A stretch of 64,000 bases of DNA from Bacillus sp. EAC (GTDB lineage Bacteria; Bacillota; Bacilli; Bacillales; Bacillaceae_G). The position numbers were made by a program, and so were the translations under genes. The DNA lies in NCBI RefSeq assembly GCF_002156875.1, contig NZ_NCSY01000007.1, positions 1 to 64,000 on the forward strand, read 5' to 3'. Below are positions 18,752-27,695 of the stretch, in pieces; position 1 is the stretch's first letter; every line of letters starts with the position of its first letter. Below the pieces are notes generated by a model, which did not search any database, was not told the origin of the DNA, and saw only the letters and a list, made by a program, of their open reading frames with translations.

Positions 18752-18908
18752 ACCGATAGGCTAATCATTGGATTAACAATGACTTAAAAGAAGTGATTCT
18801 AATCATTCATAAAGCTAGGAATTAAAGATTTAAATCAATAAGAATCACGGATGGGGATAAATACTATGATAATATTTGTATAAAATATTGTTGTTTGTGA
18901 AGTATTCT

Positions 18909-18940
18909 ACTTCAACTAACGAGCGCGTTAGTTGCATAAA
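18909..18940 (+). repeat. Array repeat 21 (A only)
   Basis: A at 18914-18933 (AGCG), left arm TTC, right arm GTTGCATAA. Confidence 0.88.
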
Positions 18941-19031
18941 AAACATTTGCAAAGATAAAATTCTGTTAAACTAAGAATTAGAAATACAGCACATCAACTG
19001 GTACGACTACAGAAAGGCAGAATTAAAAATT

Positions 19032-19211
19032 ATGTCACGACGATTATTAAGAAATATCATTCTATTTATTCTTATTGTGGGTCTGGGTGGTTGGATGTTC
19101 ACCCACGATTATAAGATCGGAATCTTTGCCCCACTAGTTTTTACATTAATAAAGTTAATTTGGGATTTTATTGAAGATAGAGTTAAAAAAGAAAAGAAAA
19201 TATACAACTAA
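19032..19211 (+). CDS. Small membrane protein ending in the repeat
   Basis: 59 residues with two hydrophobic stretches (LFILIVGLGGWMF and IFAPLVFTLIKLIWDFI) and a basic tail. Its stop TAA (19209-19211) is inside the left arm of repeat 22. The ribosome site is weak (AAAGG about 15 bases upstream), so expression is uncertain. Confidence 0.5.
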   Translation: MSRRLLRNIILFILIVGLGGWMFTHDYKIGIFAPLVFTLIKLIWDFIEDRVKKEKKIYN

Positions 19212-19300
19212 GAGCGCGTGAGTTGAACAGCGAGAGCAGCCTATGGCTGTTCTTTTTTAATTCAAGTAATTGGCATGATGGTTGAATAGGGAAGGTGAAA
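19201..19300 (+). repeat. Array repeat 22 (A+B+C)
   Basis: Diverged A at 19206-19224 (AACTAAGAGCGCGTGAGTT). B is AGCAGCCTATGGCTGTTC with T6. C is AATTGGCATGATGGTTGAATAGG. Confidence 0.88.
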
Positions 19301-19399
19301 AAATCTAACAAATGTTTAACAAAATATCACTCTTATCGGTAATTCAATTCGAAAAATCGAATTAAATGAATTAAATATATAACTTTGGGTGGTAATAAA

Positions 19400-19672
19400 A
19401 TGACGAAGAAGAAAGATCAAGTTCTTTATTTTATATTAGGAGCATTTTTATTTGGAATTATGCTTTATATGTTCCATAGTTTTATCTGGTCATTCTTCTT
19501 TTTATTATTTATAAGTTATTTAATAACCTTAAAGCTTGCAGATGACAGTAGAAGTTTTAGAAGACAAATGTTAAGTGCTTCAATAGGGATTTTCTTCTTT
19601 GGATTAATTTCTGTGTTGATAATATTAATTGCAAAAGGTTTTATTATGTATGTAATTGACTTATATAACTAA
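19400..19672 (+). CDS. Small three-helix membrane protein ending in the repeat
   Basis: 90 residues, hydrophobic throughout, with a conserved-looking basic middle (DDSRSFRRQM). GGGTGG is 7 bases before the ATG at 19400. The stop TAA (19670-19672) lies inside the left arm of repeat 23. Unknown family. Confidence 0.65.
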   Translation: MTKKKDQVLYFILGAFLFGIMLYMFHSFIWSFFFLLFISYLITLKLADDSRSFRRQMLSASIGIFFFGLISVLIILIAKGFIMYVIDLYN

Positions 19673-19760
19673 CTGGCGCATTAGTTGAAGATCAAGAACT
19701 GTTATTACAGTTCTTTTTTTATTGAAGTAAATGGCAGTTTTGTTCAATATGATATGGTAA
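19660..19760 (+). repeat. Array repeat 23 (A+B+C)
   Basis: A at 19667-19686 (TGGCG centre). B is AAGAACTG/CAGTTCTT with T7. C is AAATGGCAGTTTTGTTCAATA. Confidence 0.92.
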
Positions 19761-19831
19761 TTTTTTCAAACAAAAAGCAAGGGATTAGTATGATAAAATT
19801 CAACTATTAAAACTATTTAGGGAGAAAAATT

Positions 19832-20089
19832 GTGATTTTTGAAAACTTATTTTTTGTATTTTTTATGTTAGCATCATTTCATTTTTATAAAAAGTACATA
19901 TTAATTGGGCATGGAATGAACTATTTTATTGGAGCAAATTCATTTATTGCAGGTTTTGGAATTATAAAAGACAATATTCCCGATGAAAAGAAATGGTTTT
20001 TTCATATCGTAACAATAATAATAGGTCTATCGATTTTAGCTTTAGTTGAATTTTTAAGGAAAAAACATAAGAATAAAATCATTAGTTAA
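19832..20089 (+). CDS. Small membrane protein, unknown
   Basis: 85 residues with about three hydrophobic segments and a lysine-rich tail. The GTG start lies 8 bases behind GGGAG. No recognised family. Confidence 0.6.
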   Translation: MIFENLFFVFFMLASFHFYKKYILIGHGMNYFIGANSFIAGFGIIKDNIPDEKKWFFHIVTIIIGLSILALVEFLRKKHKNKIIS

Positions 20090-20193
20090 GTTTTTTCCAC
20101 TATTTCTGAAACAACAATCTTACTAAAAGTGTCATAATCAGTATTCCAATTTTGATGGACGTGAAGCAGAAGAAAATATAGAACTAATGTAAG

Positions 20194-20275
20194 CTTAAGT
20201 AACTAACGCATGCGCTAGTTGAAGTTCATCAAAGCTGCTTTTGCAATTTTTAAGTACGTTCAGGTAGTTTGGTAG
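20194..20275 (+). repeat. Array repeat 24 (A+C, weak B)
   Basis: A at 20201-20220 (CATG centre; right arm CGCTAGTT). B is eroded (AAAGCTGCTTTTGCAATTTTT). The tail is fragmentary. Confidence 0.82.
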
Positions 20276-20321
20276 GATACGGAATTTCGTAATTGATTCA
20301 ATTGATATAGGAAGTGAAAAA

Positions 20322-20756
20322 ATGTTCATGTATTATTTTATGCTCATACTAGGAGTTTTCATGGTAATAGGGGCATTATTTTTCTTAATAGCTATGTACT
20401 TTGATAAAGAGTATCCATTATCAATTTTAGGTAAAAGCCTTGGAAGCTTTTTAGTAGGTGTTTTACTTTTATGGATCACACTACCAAGCCTAAAATATGT
20501 TGTGCTTAAGGATTATGATGTTGTCAGTGGAAAATGTGTTATTGAAATAGATTCATCAGGTCGTTCTTCCGATGCGGACATTGAAATGCTCGATACAGAT
20601 GAAATCTTTACCTTCAGTGATATTCCTGCCCTTGATGCTTATGGAAAGTCAATCCCTTATTATTGTAAGGTGACTGTTACAAAAGATCATATGTTTGAAA
20701 TTAGTTATAAAATTTATAATCCCAAAACACGAAAGTTAATTTTAACTGGTAAATAG
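20322..20756 (+). CDS. Membrane-anchored protein with exterior domain, unknown
   Basis: 144 residues: two N-terminal helices (residues 3-24 and 40-58), then a soluble domain (DVVSGKCVIEIDSSGRSSDA ... TDEIFTFSDIPAL) probably outside the cell. AGGAAGTG precedes the ATG. Function unknown. Confidence 0.65.
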   Translation: MFMYYFMLILGVFMVIGALFFLIAMYFDKEYPLSILGKSLGSFLVGVLLLWITLPSLKYVVLKDYDVVSGKCVIEIDSSGRSSDADIEMLDTDEIFTFSDIPALDAYGKSIPYYCKVTVTKDHMFEISYKIYNPKTRKLILTGK

Positions 20757-20795
20757 TTTATTTTTCACAAGTTACAAATGAGTTACTTATGTCTT

Positions 20796-20895
20796 TTACA
20801 CTAACTAACGAGCGCGTTAGTTGAGCAACAAGAAGGGCTGCTTATGCGGTCTATTTTTTATTGCGCTAATTGGCATTTTATTGTAATAAGTTATT
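20796..20895 (+). repeat. Array repeat 25 (A+B+C)
   Basis: A at 20803-20822 (AGCG). B is GGGCTGCTTATGCGGTCT with T6. C is GCGCTAATTGGCATTTTATTG. Confidence 0.92.
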
Positions 20896-20972
20896 ACAAT
20901 AAATACCACTTTCCAGTATTTTCAAATATAGTTAAAATTATATGTAAATAACATCTAGTGAGGATATGAAAC

Positions 20973-21398
20973 ATGGGAATTTTGAATAAAAAAAGTAAGT
21001 TGCTAGTATTAATCGGGATTGGAATTATTATATTTAGTTTATTTTTACCCTGGACCTCAATGGGATCAGAAGTGCGAAACTTTTGGGGTTTTGATAGATT
21101 TGGCGTGGTTAGTTTAAGTGTTGCAGTCATATCATGGTTTTATGCAAAAAAAGAAAGTTATTTATTTGTATTAGGTTTAACTATTATCGTTTCTACCTTT
21201 TCTTTAATTAATTTCGTAAATATGGCAGATACGATGTACATATCAGCACCTGACATTAACTATAGTAAACATGTTGTTAATGGATGTTTTTATTTTCATA
21301 TTTTCGGATGTTTATTCACATTAATAACATGTATTGTATTAAGTGTTATTAATTTTATAAAAAAGAAAGAAATACAATCTTCAACTGACGCACGTTAG
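20973..21398 (+). CDS. Four-helix membrane protein whose C-terminus is encoded by the repeat
   Basis: 141 residues with about four helices (LVLIGIGIIIFSLFLPW, GVVSLSVAVISWF, LFVLGLTIIVSTFSLI and IFGCLFTLITCIVLSVI). GTGAGGA precedes the ATG. The last residues (STDAR) and the TAG stop are read through the palindrome of repeat 26. Unknown function. Confidence 0.65.
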   Translation: MGILNKKSKLLVLIGIGIIIFSLFLPWTSMGSEVRNFWGFDRFGVVSLSVAVISWFYAKKESYLFVLGLTIIVSTFSLINFVNMADTMYISAPDINYSKHVVNGCFYFHIFGCLFTLITCIVLSVINFIKKKEIQSSTDAR

Positions 21399-21402
21399 TT
21401 GG
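21380..21402 (+). repeat. Array repeat 26 (A only, overlaps gene end)
   Basis: Shortened core AACTGACGCACGTTAGTT at 21383-21400. No B or C. Confidence 0.75.
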
Positions 21403-21541
21403 ATTAAATTTAGAGATAGATTATTACAGTAGCTTCTGTTTTAATAACTTTGAAGAAGTAAATCAAAATAAAAATTGAATGATAAAATGTATGATATAAA
21501 AATATAAAAATTAATAACTTACTTTCTACTGGAGCATGAAA

Positions 21542-22228
21542 ATGAAAAAAATATTATTTTTTAGTTTGACTTTAATCTTAATACTGTTTGGATGTGAAAA
21601 ACGTATGAATCAATCATTAGATACTTCTAAATTAAAAAAGTTTGAGCAACCAAATCTTACAAAAGAACAAAGAAAGATGATACCGATCACCTATAAAGCC
21701 TCTTCGCTAGAAGAAGGTTTAAATGCTCTTCCTTTTAAATTAAAGATTCCTAAAAATTTGCCTTTTAAAGTTGTACCTAGTGAATCATTACAAATTGATG
21801 ATTATAATCATAATGGTAGGAAATTAGGCGTACGTTATAGTCTTTCTCAAATTGACAATTCAAAACAATTTGTAATTAATGTTTCAATTTATAATTACAA
21901 GCATGAACTTGAATCTGATTTTGAGACTGGTGAAGTTGTAGACCTTGATTCTGAAGTTGATGAGTCTGATGAACTTGTAGAACTTGATACTGATGAACCT
22001 GAAGAAATTGTTCAATTAAAAGGTGGGGTTAGTGGTAATTATACTGGTTATTCAACTTTAGGAGTATCATATGAACTTGGTAAATCTCAAGAGGTTGGGG
22101 AACTAATAGAAAATACACTTATCTTTGCAAAAGGTGGTATTTATTATGAACTTACCTTTGTTGCAAATTTTGGTAATTCTAAAATAATTAAGCAATACGT
22201 CAATAATATTGCAAACCAGATGTTGTAA
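21542..22228 (+). CDS. Lipoprotein, unknown function
   Basis: 228 residues. The signal KKILFFSLTLILILFGC has a lipobox (LFGC). An acidic linker rich in Asp/Glu (about residues 125-160, e.g. VVDLDSEVDESDELVELDTD) separates two folded parts. The end segment GGIYYELTFVANFGNSK resembles DUF4367-like extracytoplasmic domains, a weak match. The ATG at 21542 is spaced correctly from GGAG. Confidence 0.65.
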   Translation: MKKILFFSLTLILILFGCEKRMNQSLDTSKLKKFEQPNLTKEQRKMIPITYKASSLEEGLNALPFKLKIPKNLPFKVVPSESLQIDDYNHNGRKLGVRYSLSQIDNSKQFVINVSIYNYKHELESDFETGEVVDLDSEVDESDELVELDTDEPEEIVQLKGGVSGNYTGYSTLGVSYELGKSQEVGELIENTLIFAKGGIYYELTFVANFGNSKIIKQYVNNIANQML

Positions 22229-22268
22229 TATTGCAAAATGAAGTGCTTTCTTGGTCTTGAAACTATCT

Positions 22269-22362
22269 TGTTGAACTAACGAGTGCTTTAGTTAATCATT
22301 AAAAGCAGCCATTGGCTGCTTTTTTATTATTATATTTGGCAGTTTAGTTGAAGAAGGAATTG
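22269..22362 (+). repeat. Array repeat 27 (A+B+C)
   Basis: A at 22274-22293 (AGTG centre). B is AGCAGCCATTGGCTGCT with T5. C is TATTTGGCAGTTTAGTTGAA. Confidence 0.92.
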
Positions 22363-22554
22363 TGGATGTAAACCTTGAATAGTTAGCTTATATACGGATT
22401 GCTTAAACAAATAATAGCGTTATTATCTCACTTCTCTTATTCACTAGTAATAAAAAGTGTAATGCTGAAGTAAAATTTTATTACCGTTCAGATTTTTAGT
22501 AGATTTTTATGTAAAATAATAATAGATATTCTAGTTTACTAGGAGGAAAAACTC

Positions 22555-23832
22555 ATGAAGAGTTTTACAAAACAAGAGAATAGTTGGATGTTTTATGATT
22601 GGGCCAATTCAGCTTATTCTATTATTATTACAACAGCTGTTTTCCCACTGTTTTATAAGTCTGCAGCTACAAAAGCTGGGATGAGTGCTTCAGATTCTAC
22701 TGCTTACTTAGGTTATACGATTGCCATTTCAACATTCATATTAGCGATGTTAGGACCAATTCTTGGGACGATTGCTGATTATAAGGGATTTAAAAAGAAA
22801 TTCTTCTCTTTCTTTTTAATACTTGGAGTATCCTTTACAGCACTTCTTGCCTTTATACCAAGTGATAAATGGTTAATATTATTAATTTGTTATACGATTG
22901 CAGCTATAGGATCTGCTGGAGCTAATGTTTTCTATGATGCCTTTTTAGTTGATGTCACATCTGAAAAGCGAATGAACAGAATTTCCGCCAGAGGCTTTGG
23001 ATTAGGCTACATAGGAAGTACCATTCCATTTCTGATTAGCATTGCTGTCATCATTTTAGCTCAAACAGAAATTCTTCCGATTAATACTACAACTGCAAGT
23101 CAAATTGCCTTTCTGATTACCGCTGTTTGGTGGGGGCTATTTTCAATCCCTATTTTACGAAATGTTCATCAAAATTACTTTATTGAACCTGAACAAAATC
23201 CTATTATGAATAGCTTTAAACGGATCGTAAAAACCTTCAAAAATATTCAACATTATCGAGCGTTGTTTTTATTTTTACTTGCATATTTCTTCTATATTGA
23301 TGGTGTTGGAACTATAATTACAATGTCTACAGCCTATGGCTCTGACCTTGGAATTAGCTCGACAAACTTATTGATTATCTTATTTGTCACACAAGTTGTA
23401 GCTGCCCCCTTTTCAATCCTTTTCGGGAGATTATCAGAAAAGTTTTCCGGTAAAAAAATGCTTTATGTTGGAATCACCGTCTATATTATCATATGTATAT
23501 ATGCATTCTTCTTAAAAACAACTTTAGACTTTTGGATTTTAGCGATGCTTGTAGCAACCTCCCAAGGTGGCATTCAATCGTTAAGCCGTTCATTTTATGC
23601 GAAGCTTGTACCAAAAGAAAAATCAAATGAGTTTTTTGGTTTTTACAATATCTTTGGTAAATTTGCATCGATTATGGGACCTTTATTAGTCGGCCTAACT
23701 GCACAAATGACAGGACATTCTAATATGGGCGTTTTTAGTTTAATTATTTTATTTGTAATTGGTATGATTATTTTAACTCGTGTTTCTGAACCAAAGGATG
23801 ATGCATCTGTAGAAACAAGTAAAACCTTTTAA
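22555..23832 (+). CDS. MFS transporter, UMF1 family
   Basis: 425 residues, about 12 membrane helices. The N-terminus ENSWMFYDWANSAYSIIITT is characteristic of the UMF1/Atg22-like branch of the major facilitator superfamily. GTIADYKGFKKKF (loop 2-3) and FGRLSEKFSGKK (loop 8-9) are the usual MFS loop motifs. The substrate is unknown. AGGAGG is 8-10 bases before the ATG. Confidence 0.85.
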   Translation: MKSFTKQENSWMFYDWANSAYSIIITTAVFPLFYKSAATKAGMSASDSTAYLGYTIAISTFILAMLGPILGTIADYKGFKKKFFSFFLILGVSFTALLAFIPSDKWLILLICYTIAAIGSAGANVFYDAFLVDVTSEKRMNRISARGFGLGYIGSTIPFLISIAVIILAQTEILPINTTTASQIAFLITAVWWGLFSIPILRNVHQNYFIEPEQNPIMNSFKRIVKTFKNIQHYRALFLFLLAYFFYIDGVGTIITMSTAYGSDLGISSTNLLIILFVTQVVAAPFSILFGRLSEKFSGKKMLYVGITVYIIICIYAFFLKTTLDFWILAMLVATSQGGIQSLSRSFYAKLVPKEKSNEFFGFYNIFGKFASIMGPLLVGLTAQMTGHSNMGVFSLIILFVIGMIILTRVSEPKDDASVETSKTF

Positions 23833-23835
23833 TAC

Positions 23836-23882
23836 AAAAAAGTCTCCCTTATAAGCGTTTTACTTATAACGGAGACTTTTTT
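23836..23882. terminator. Terminator after the MFS gene
   Basis: AAAAAGTCTCC pairs with GGAGACTTTTT, with an inner TTATAAG/CTTATAA stem, followed by T-rich sequence. Confidence 0.85.
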
Positions 23883-24110
23883 ATGCTTGCTTAATAGTTG
23901 GTTCAACAATCATTTTCGTTTCAAAGTCAGATATTTTATTGGAGAAAAATGGATATTGAATAATTGCCACTTTATACAATTAGATCTATGATTTAAGAAG
24001 GTAACTAGATTCTAATGTTGAATACTTTGTTATTCAGCAAGGAGGGAATTGTTTGAGGTTGCAAAAAATATTGTTTGTCTCAGATTTAGCCTTTTAAATA
24101 ATTAATTGTT

Positions 24111-24212
24111 CATATGTAACTAACGGATGCTTTAGTTGAAGTTTAAGAGTAGCCAATGGCTGCTTTTTTTATGAATAAATTAGTTGGATAGATGAACAAG
24201 GAATTAATATAT
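24111..24212 (+). repeat. Array repeat 28 (A+B, partial C)
   Basis: A at 24118-24137 (centre GATG), left outer arm CATATGT. B is AGTAGCCAATGGCTGCT with T6. The tail keeps TTAGTTGGATAG. Confidence 0.88.
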
Positions 24213-24258
24213 AAATCTAGAAATAAATCATTATATGGTATAGGGATGAGGGAAAGAA

Positions 24259-24510
24259 ATGAATGGTTCAATTGGGGTAAGTTACTCTACTAGTTTATAT
24301 GAAATTATTGGAACGCTATTAGCAGGAATAATTTTAGGAGTGATATTATTAATCTATGGCAATAAAAAGGGAGTAAGAAAGGTAGGGTTCTTAGGACTTG
24401 GTGCATGTGTAGCAAGCAGTTTTATCCTCGGACTGTATGTGCAAATTCCAGTTTTTATAATCTTTTTATTTTTAATTAAAGTCTCTTCTAGAAAACAAAT
24501 AATTACGTAA
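24259..24510 (+). CDS. Small membrane protein, unknown
   Basis: 83 residues with three hydrophobic segments (LYEIIGTLLAGIILGVILLIY, VGFLGLGACVASSFILGLYV and IPVFIIFLFLIKV). The ATG follows GAGGGAAAG. Its first residues (MNGSIGVSYSTSLYEIIG) resemble those of the 47342 protein (MENGTGIGWSSVLFEVVG). Confidence 0.62.
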   Translation: MNGSIGVSYSTSLYEIIGTLLAGIILGVILLIYGNKKGVRKVGFLGLGACVASSFILGLYVQIPVFIIFLFLIKVSSRKQIIT

Positions 24511-24530
24511 GTTTTTGATATAGATTTTTA

Positions 24531-24570
24531 TCCTTATTGTACTAACGAGCGCGTTAGTTGAACAAGGAGA
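24531..24570 (+). repeat. Array repeat 29 (A only)
   Basis: Core ACTAACGAGCGCGTTAGT at 24541-24558, left outer arm CCTTATTG, right arm TGAACAAGGAGA leading straight into the next ribosome site. Confidence 0.88.
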
Positions 24571-24582
24571 GTAATTGAGTAA

Positions 24583-25296
24583 ATGAATTTGAAGAAGGGA
24601 GTGATTACCATCATTAAGAAAAAAGTAGCCTTATCTTTTAGCGGTAAGGATTCAACGTTGGCATTGCATGATCTTTTACATAATAATGAATTTGAAGTAG
24701 TTTTACTCATTGCTTCAGTAACGGAAGGTTTGAAACGTACTAGCATTCATGGTGTTAGGGTAGAATTGTTGGATGCCCAGGCAAAATCTATTGGACTTCC
24801 ACTTCGAAAAATATGGATTCCAGAAAGTTGTTCTAATCAAAAATATCAAGAAATAATGACTGAGGTAAATATAGAGTTAAAAGAGCAAGGGATTGAGGAT
24901 ATTGCCTTTGGAGACTTATTTCTTGAAGATGTGCGTAAGTACCGTGAGGATATGCTAAAACCGTTAGAAATAAATCCTATTTTTCCACTTTGGGGAGAAA
25001 ATACGACAAACGTTCTTAAACGTTTTTTATCTCTAGGCTATAAAACCATTATTACGTGTGTGGATTTAACAAAATTATCAGAAGGATTTTCCGGTAAAGA
25101 AATAAATGAACAATTTATTGACGAACTTCCTTTTGGGGTTGATCCTTGCGGTGAAAATGGGGAGTACCATTCATTTGTTTTTGATGGTCCCATTTTTAAT
25201 AAGCCAATTCAGTTTCATGTAGGAGAAAAGAAGCTGACAGCTGATGCATATTCAGGAGAAACTAGATTTTGTTTTACAGACTTGGTACCGCTTTAA
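24583..25296 (+). CDS. Dph6-family ATP-PPase (diphthine-ammonia ligase-like)
   Basis: About 227-237 residues. KKKVALSFSGKDSTLALHDLL is the PP-loop (SFSGKDS) of the adenine-nucleotide alpha-hydrolase fold. EDIAFGDLFLEDVRKYRED and DPCGENGEYHSFVFDGP match the Dph6-like family. Archaea and eukaryotes use it to amidate diphthine on EF2, which bacteria lack, so the bacterial substrate is unknown. The natural start by homology is at (M)KKKVALSF, where the codon is ATT (24613) behind GGGAG. The ATG at 24583 with AAGGAG upstream adds about 10 residues. Confidence 0.82.
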   Translation: MNLKKGVITIIKKKVALSFSGKDSTLALHDLLHNNEFEVVLLIASVTEGLKRTSIHGVRVELLDAQAKSIGLPLRKIWIPESCSNQKYQEIMTEVNIELKEQGIEDIAFGDLFLEDVRKYREDMLKPLEINPIFPLWGENTTNVLKRFLSLGYKTIITCVDLTKLSEGFSGKEINEQFIDELPFGVDPCGENGEYHSFVFDGPIFNKPIQFHVGEKKLTADAYSGETRFCFTDLVPL

Positions 25297-25315
25297 TAAT
25301 GCTAATTTTATATAA

Positions 25316-25381
25316 TTTATTCAACTAGCGAGCGCATTAGTTGAATATCATGAGCTGCTAAAATGTAGCTTTTTTTCATTT
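25316..25381 (+). repeat. Array repeat 30 (A+B)
   Basis: A at 25323-25342 (left arm AACTAGCG). B is GAGCTGCTAAAATGTAGCTT with T5. Confidence 0.87.
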
Positions 25382-25443
25382 ATTGTTACTGATTATAGAG
25401 TGATATAAAATTGTATTATTAGATTTCTAGGAGAGCTTTAAAT

Positions 25444-25713
25444 ATGAATATATATGTTCTAATAATATGCACATTGATTTTACTATTATTGAGTGGAAAT
25501 GCTTTTTACGTTACTTTTAAGAAATATGAAGATGATGACGATTATTCTGGGGGGACATCTACAGGAGAGTTTTATGAATTATTATTCGGAATTTTAGAAT
25601 TTATCTCTGAAAAATTATTTCCAAAAAGATATCATTTCATCATTTTTAAGGTTTTTTCATTTGTATTTGGACTATTTATGTTAGGACTAGCCATATTAAT
25701 ATGGGTACTTTAA
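25444..25713 (+). CDS. Small two-helix membrane protein
   Basis: 89 residues: an N-terminal helix (IYVLIICTLILLLLSG), an acidic loop (YEDDDDYSGG) and a C-terminal helix (FVFGLFMLGLAILIWVL). AGGAGAG precedes the ATG. Unknown family. Confidence 0.62.
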   Translation: MNIYVLIICTLILLLLSGNAFYVTFKKYEDDDDYSGGTSTGEFYELLFGILEFISEKLFPKRYHFIIFKVFSFVFGLFMLGLAILIWVL

Positions 25714-25720
25714 ATTAAAC

Positions 25721-25782
25721 GCTTATGCAACTAACGTTCAGCGTTAATTGAACAACAAACAGAGGATGATCATTATTCAATC
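25721..25782 (+). repeat. Array repeat 31 (A plus half of B, truncated)
   Basis: A at 25729-25749 with an extended centre (GTTCAG). The left strand of a GAGGATGATCA-type B stem (compare repeats 5 and 48) runs to TTCAATCA, then foreign sequence replaces the right strand, T-run and tail. Confidence 0.82.
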
Positions 25783-25786
25783 ACAT

Positions 25787-26350
25787 ATGAAAATTAAACA
25801 ATTAATGTATTACATGTTACCGATATTTTTAACGATGATTTTATCAATATGTGTAGGAATCCCACAAACACTTGCTTTCTCGATGGGTTGGTTTTTCATG
25901 TCAATTTTTACATTTGGCATTCCGATTTTGATTCTTGCTTCGCCATATTTGTTGTACTTCTTCTGTATTGGTAAAATATTCGAGAAATCAAATAAATTAT
26001 GGATTTGGGCGATGGTCGGAACAACGGTAGTGTTTATCGTCTTTTTGGTTATCTCGGCATATTCATATAAGCCAATTGAAAACAAAATGTATTTTACGAA
26101 TGATACAATTACAAAACTATCAAACGAGTCGCTTACTCTTTATGAAGAAAGAACTCATATGAAGGGGAAAGTGGGAAAAATAAGTAAAACAAGTGCATTG
26201 GAAGGTTGGAACGACGTCGAAGTGAGTGGGTTGGTTGAAGGAAGAGAACTTAAAGTTATTGTGAAATCAACTGTAAAAGAAAAGGGATTAACAATCATTT
26301 ATCATTATCAGTATAAAAATGGAAAATGGGTCATGGTTAAACAATCCTAA
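25787..26350 (+). CDS. Membrane-anchored protein, unknown
   Basis: 187 residues with three or four helices in the first 105 residues, then a soluble exterior domain (LYEERTHMKGKVGKISKTSA ... YHYQYKNGKWVMVKQS). The usual ribosome site is missing because the coding begins right after the truncated repeat 31. ATG codons at 25766 and 25787 are both possible, each poorly supported. Its composition looks slightly less AT-rich than its neighbours. Confidence 0.58.
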   Translation: MKIKQLMYYMLPIFLTMILSICVGIPQTLAFSMGWFFMSIFTFGIPILILASPYLLYFFCIGKIFEKSNKLWIWAMVGTTVVFIVFLVISAYSYKPIENKMYFTNDTITKLSNESLTLYEERTHMKGKVGKISKTSALEGWNDVEVSGLVEGRELKVIVKSTVKEKGLTIIYHYQYKNGKWVMVKQS

Positions 26351-26378
26351 AATAGCCTTAGTTTATAGAAAACTAACT

Positions 26379-26480
26379 CTTATTGAACTAACGAGCGCGT
26401 TAGTTCAATAAGAATAAATGAGCTGATTGATTAATCAGCTCATTTATCACTATTTGGCAGAATAGTTCAATAAGGAAAGT
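26379..26480 (+). repeat. Array repeat 32 (A+B+C), perfectly symmetrical A
   Basis: The A arms extend to CTTATTGAACTAACG / CGTTAGTTCAATAAG (26379-26412), 15 bp perfect, with centre AGCG. B is AATGAGCTGATT/AATCAGCTCATT. C is TATTTGGCAGAATAGTTCAA followed by TAAGG. Confidence 0.95.
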
Positions 26481-26541
26481 TTAAAAATGTTACAATTAGA
26501 AGTAATTAACTACTATGATATGCAGGATGGATTAAATTAGA

Positions 26542-26859
26542 ATGATAAAATTGACAGGTTCTCATATTTTTCGATTTTTATTTTTTTGTGTAATTATATT
26601 TTTTATTGTTAATAATTTACTTCTAAAATTATTTTTAATGCTATTTATCATCGTAATACCACTTATTCAATTTAAATATGATAATAAGACCAATCTGAAT
26701 AAGAAATTATTATGGATAATAGCAAACTTAGATCCTGTAATAATGACTTTAATATTTTTAATCTATCTGGTACAAGAAAAATTCTCAATTAATTATTTTG
26801 GATTCATTATTACTGGCTTATTAATTTATTTTACAGGGAAAACAAAGAAGAAAAATTGA
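26542..26859 (+). CDS. Small four-helix membrane protein
   Basis: 105 residues, very hydrophobic, with a KKKN tail. The ribosome site is weak (AGGATGG 12 bases upstream). Sole gene of its unit; family unknown. Confidence 0.58.
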   Translation: MIKLTGSHIFRFLFFCVIIFFIVNNLLLKLFLMLFIIVIPLIQFKYDNKTNLNKKLLWIIANLDPVIMTLIFLIYLVQEKFSINYFGFIITGLLIYFTGKTKKKN

Positions 26860-26886
26860 ATGAAATATGATAAAAAATTAAAGACT

Positions 26887-26965
26887 TTATTGAACTAACG
26901 AGCGCGATAGTTCAACAACGATAGACTGCTTAGACAGTCTTTTTTATTGCTCTAACTTACAGTCT
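26887..26965 (+). repeat. Array repeat 33 (A+B+C)
   Basis: A at 26893-26912 (right arm CGATAGTT). B is GACTGCTTAGACAGTC with T6. C is CTCTAACTTACAGTCTATGA. Confidence 0.88.
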
Positions 26966-27093
26966 ATGAAGTACTAATTGTTTATAAAGAGTATGTGAAA
27001 AATTAGTCTACATAATAAACTTATCATAAAGAACCTGTTGTAAGGATCCATGTTATAATGTAGATATTTTACGACAACATGAAGGAGTAACGT

Positions 27094-27558
27094 ATGTACA
27101 TTTGGAATATAAAAGGTCTTGTTCAAGCTATAAAAGAGGGAAGCCTGTCTAGTAAGTCACAAAAACACCATAAAGCAGTAGGTATTTCTTTATTCACTTT
27201 AGCACTATTAGCATCTCCGATATTAATGCTAACTGAATCTTTCAATTACTTAGATATTATTGATATGATTAGTTACTTAGTTATAAATATAGTTGGAATC
27301 TATATATCATACATAATTAATAACCGTGGAGATGGGAAAGAATTTGGGTTTCGTTACTTTAGTTTATATCTCCCAACCACACTCCGATTTTTTGTCCTTT
27401 TTTTGATTATTACTGTAGTAGGGTATTTAGTTCTCCCGTTTTTTGATCCTGCAATTTCATTAGATGAGACAAACTGGTTCGATCTAGTTTCTTCTGTAGT
27501 AACAGAAATTTATTTTAATATTTTAATGGTGAAATATATTAAAAACATAAATGAGTAG
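27094..27558 (+). CDS. Four-helix membrane protein, unknown
   Basis: 154 residues: a cytoplasmic-like start (MYIWNIKGLVQAIKEGSLSS) and four helices. GAAGGAG precedes the ATG, and a TATAAT hexamer lies at 27053-27058 about 35 bases upstream, a likely -10 box without a clear -35. Resembles Yip1-like or RDD-like small membrane proteins only in general character. Confidence 0.65.
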   Translation: MYIWNIKGLVQAIKEGSLSSKSQKHHKAVGISLFTLALLASPILMLTESFNYLDIIDMISYLVINIVGIYISYIINNRGDGKEFGFRYFSLYLPTTLRFFVLFLIITVVGYLVLPFFDPAISLDETNWFDLVSSVVTEIYFNILMVKYIKNINE

Positions 27559-27567
27559 TTTTTGTAT

Positions 27568-27660
27568 ATTAATTGAACTAATGAGCGCGTTAGTTGTATA
27601 ACGTGATCGCCTTTTTAGTCGGTTTTTTAATTTACTAATAACAGAATAGGAACATGAAAA
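27568..27660 (+). repeat. Array repeat 34 (A+B, partial C)
   Basis: A at 27576-27595 (AATGAGCGCG centre), right outer arm GTTGTATAAC. B is GATCGCCTTTTTAGTCGGTT with T5. Confidence 0.85.
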
Positions 27661-27695
27661 GATAATAACTGCTGAATTTAAGTTTAGATAAATTC

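Noticed and set aside
24054-24098. AAGGAGGG followed by a TTG frame of 14 codons
   Set aside because: Too short and without continuation in any frame; possibly the head of a lost gene.
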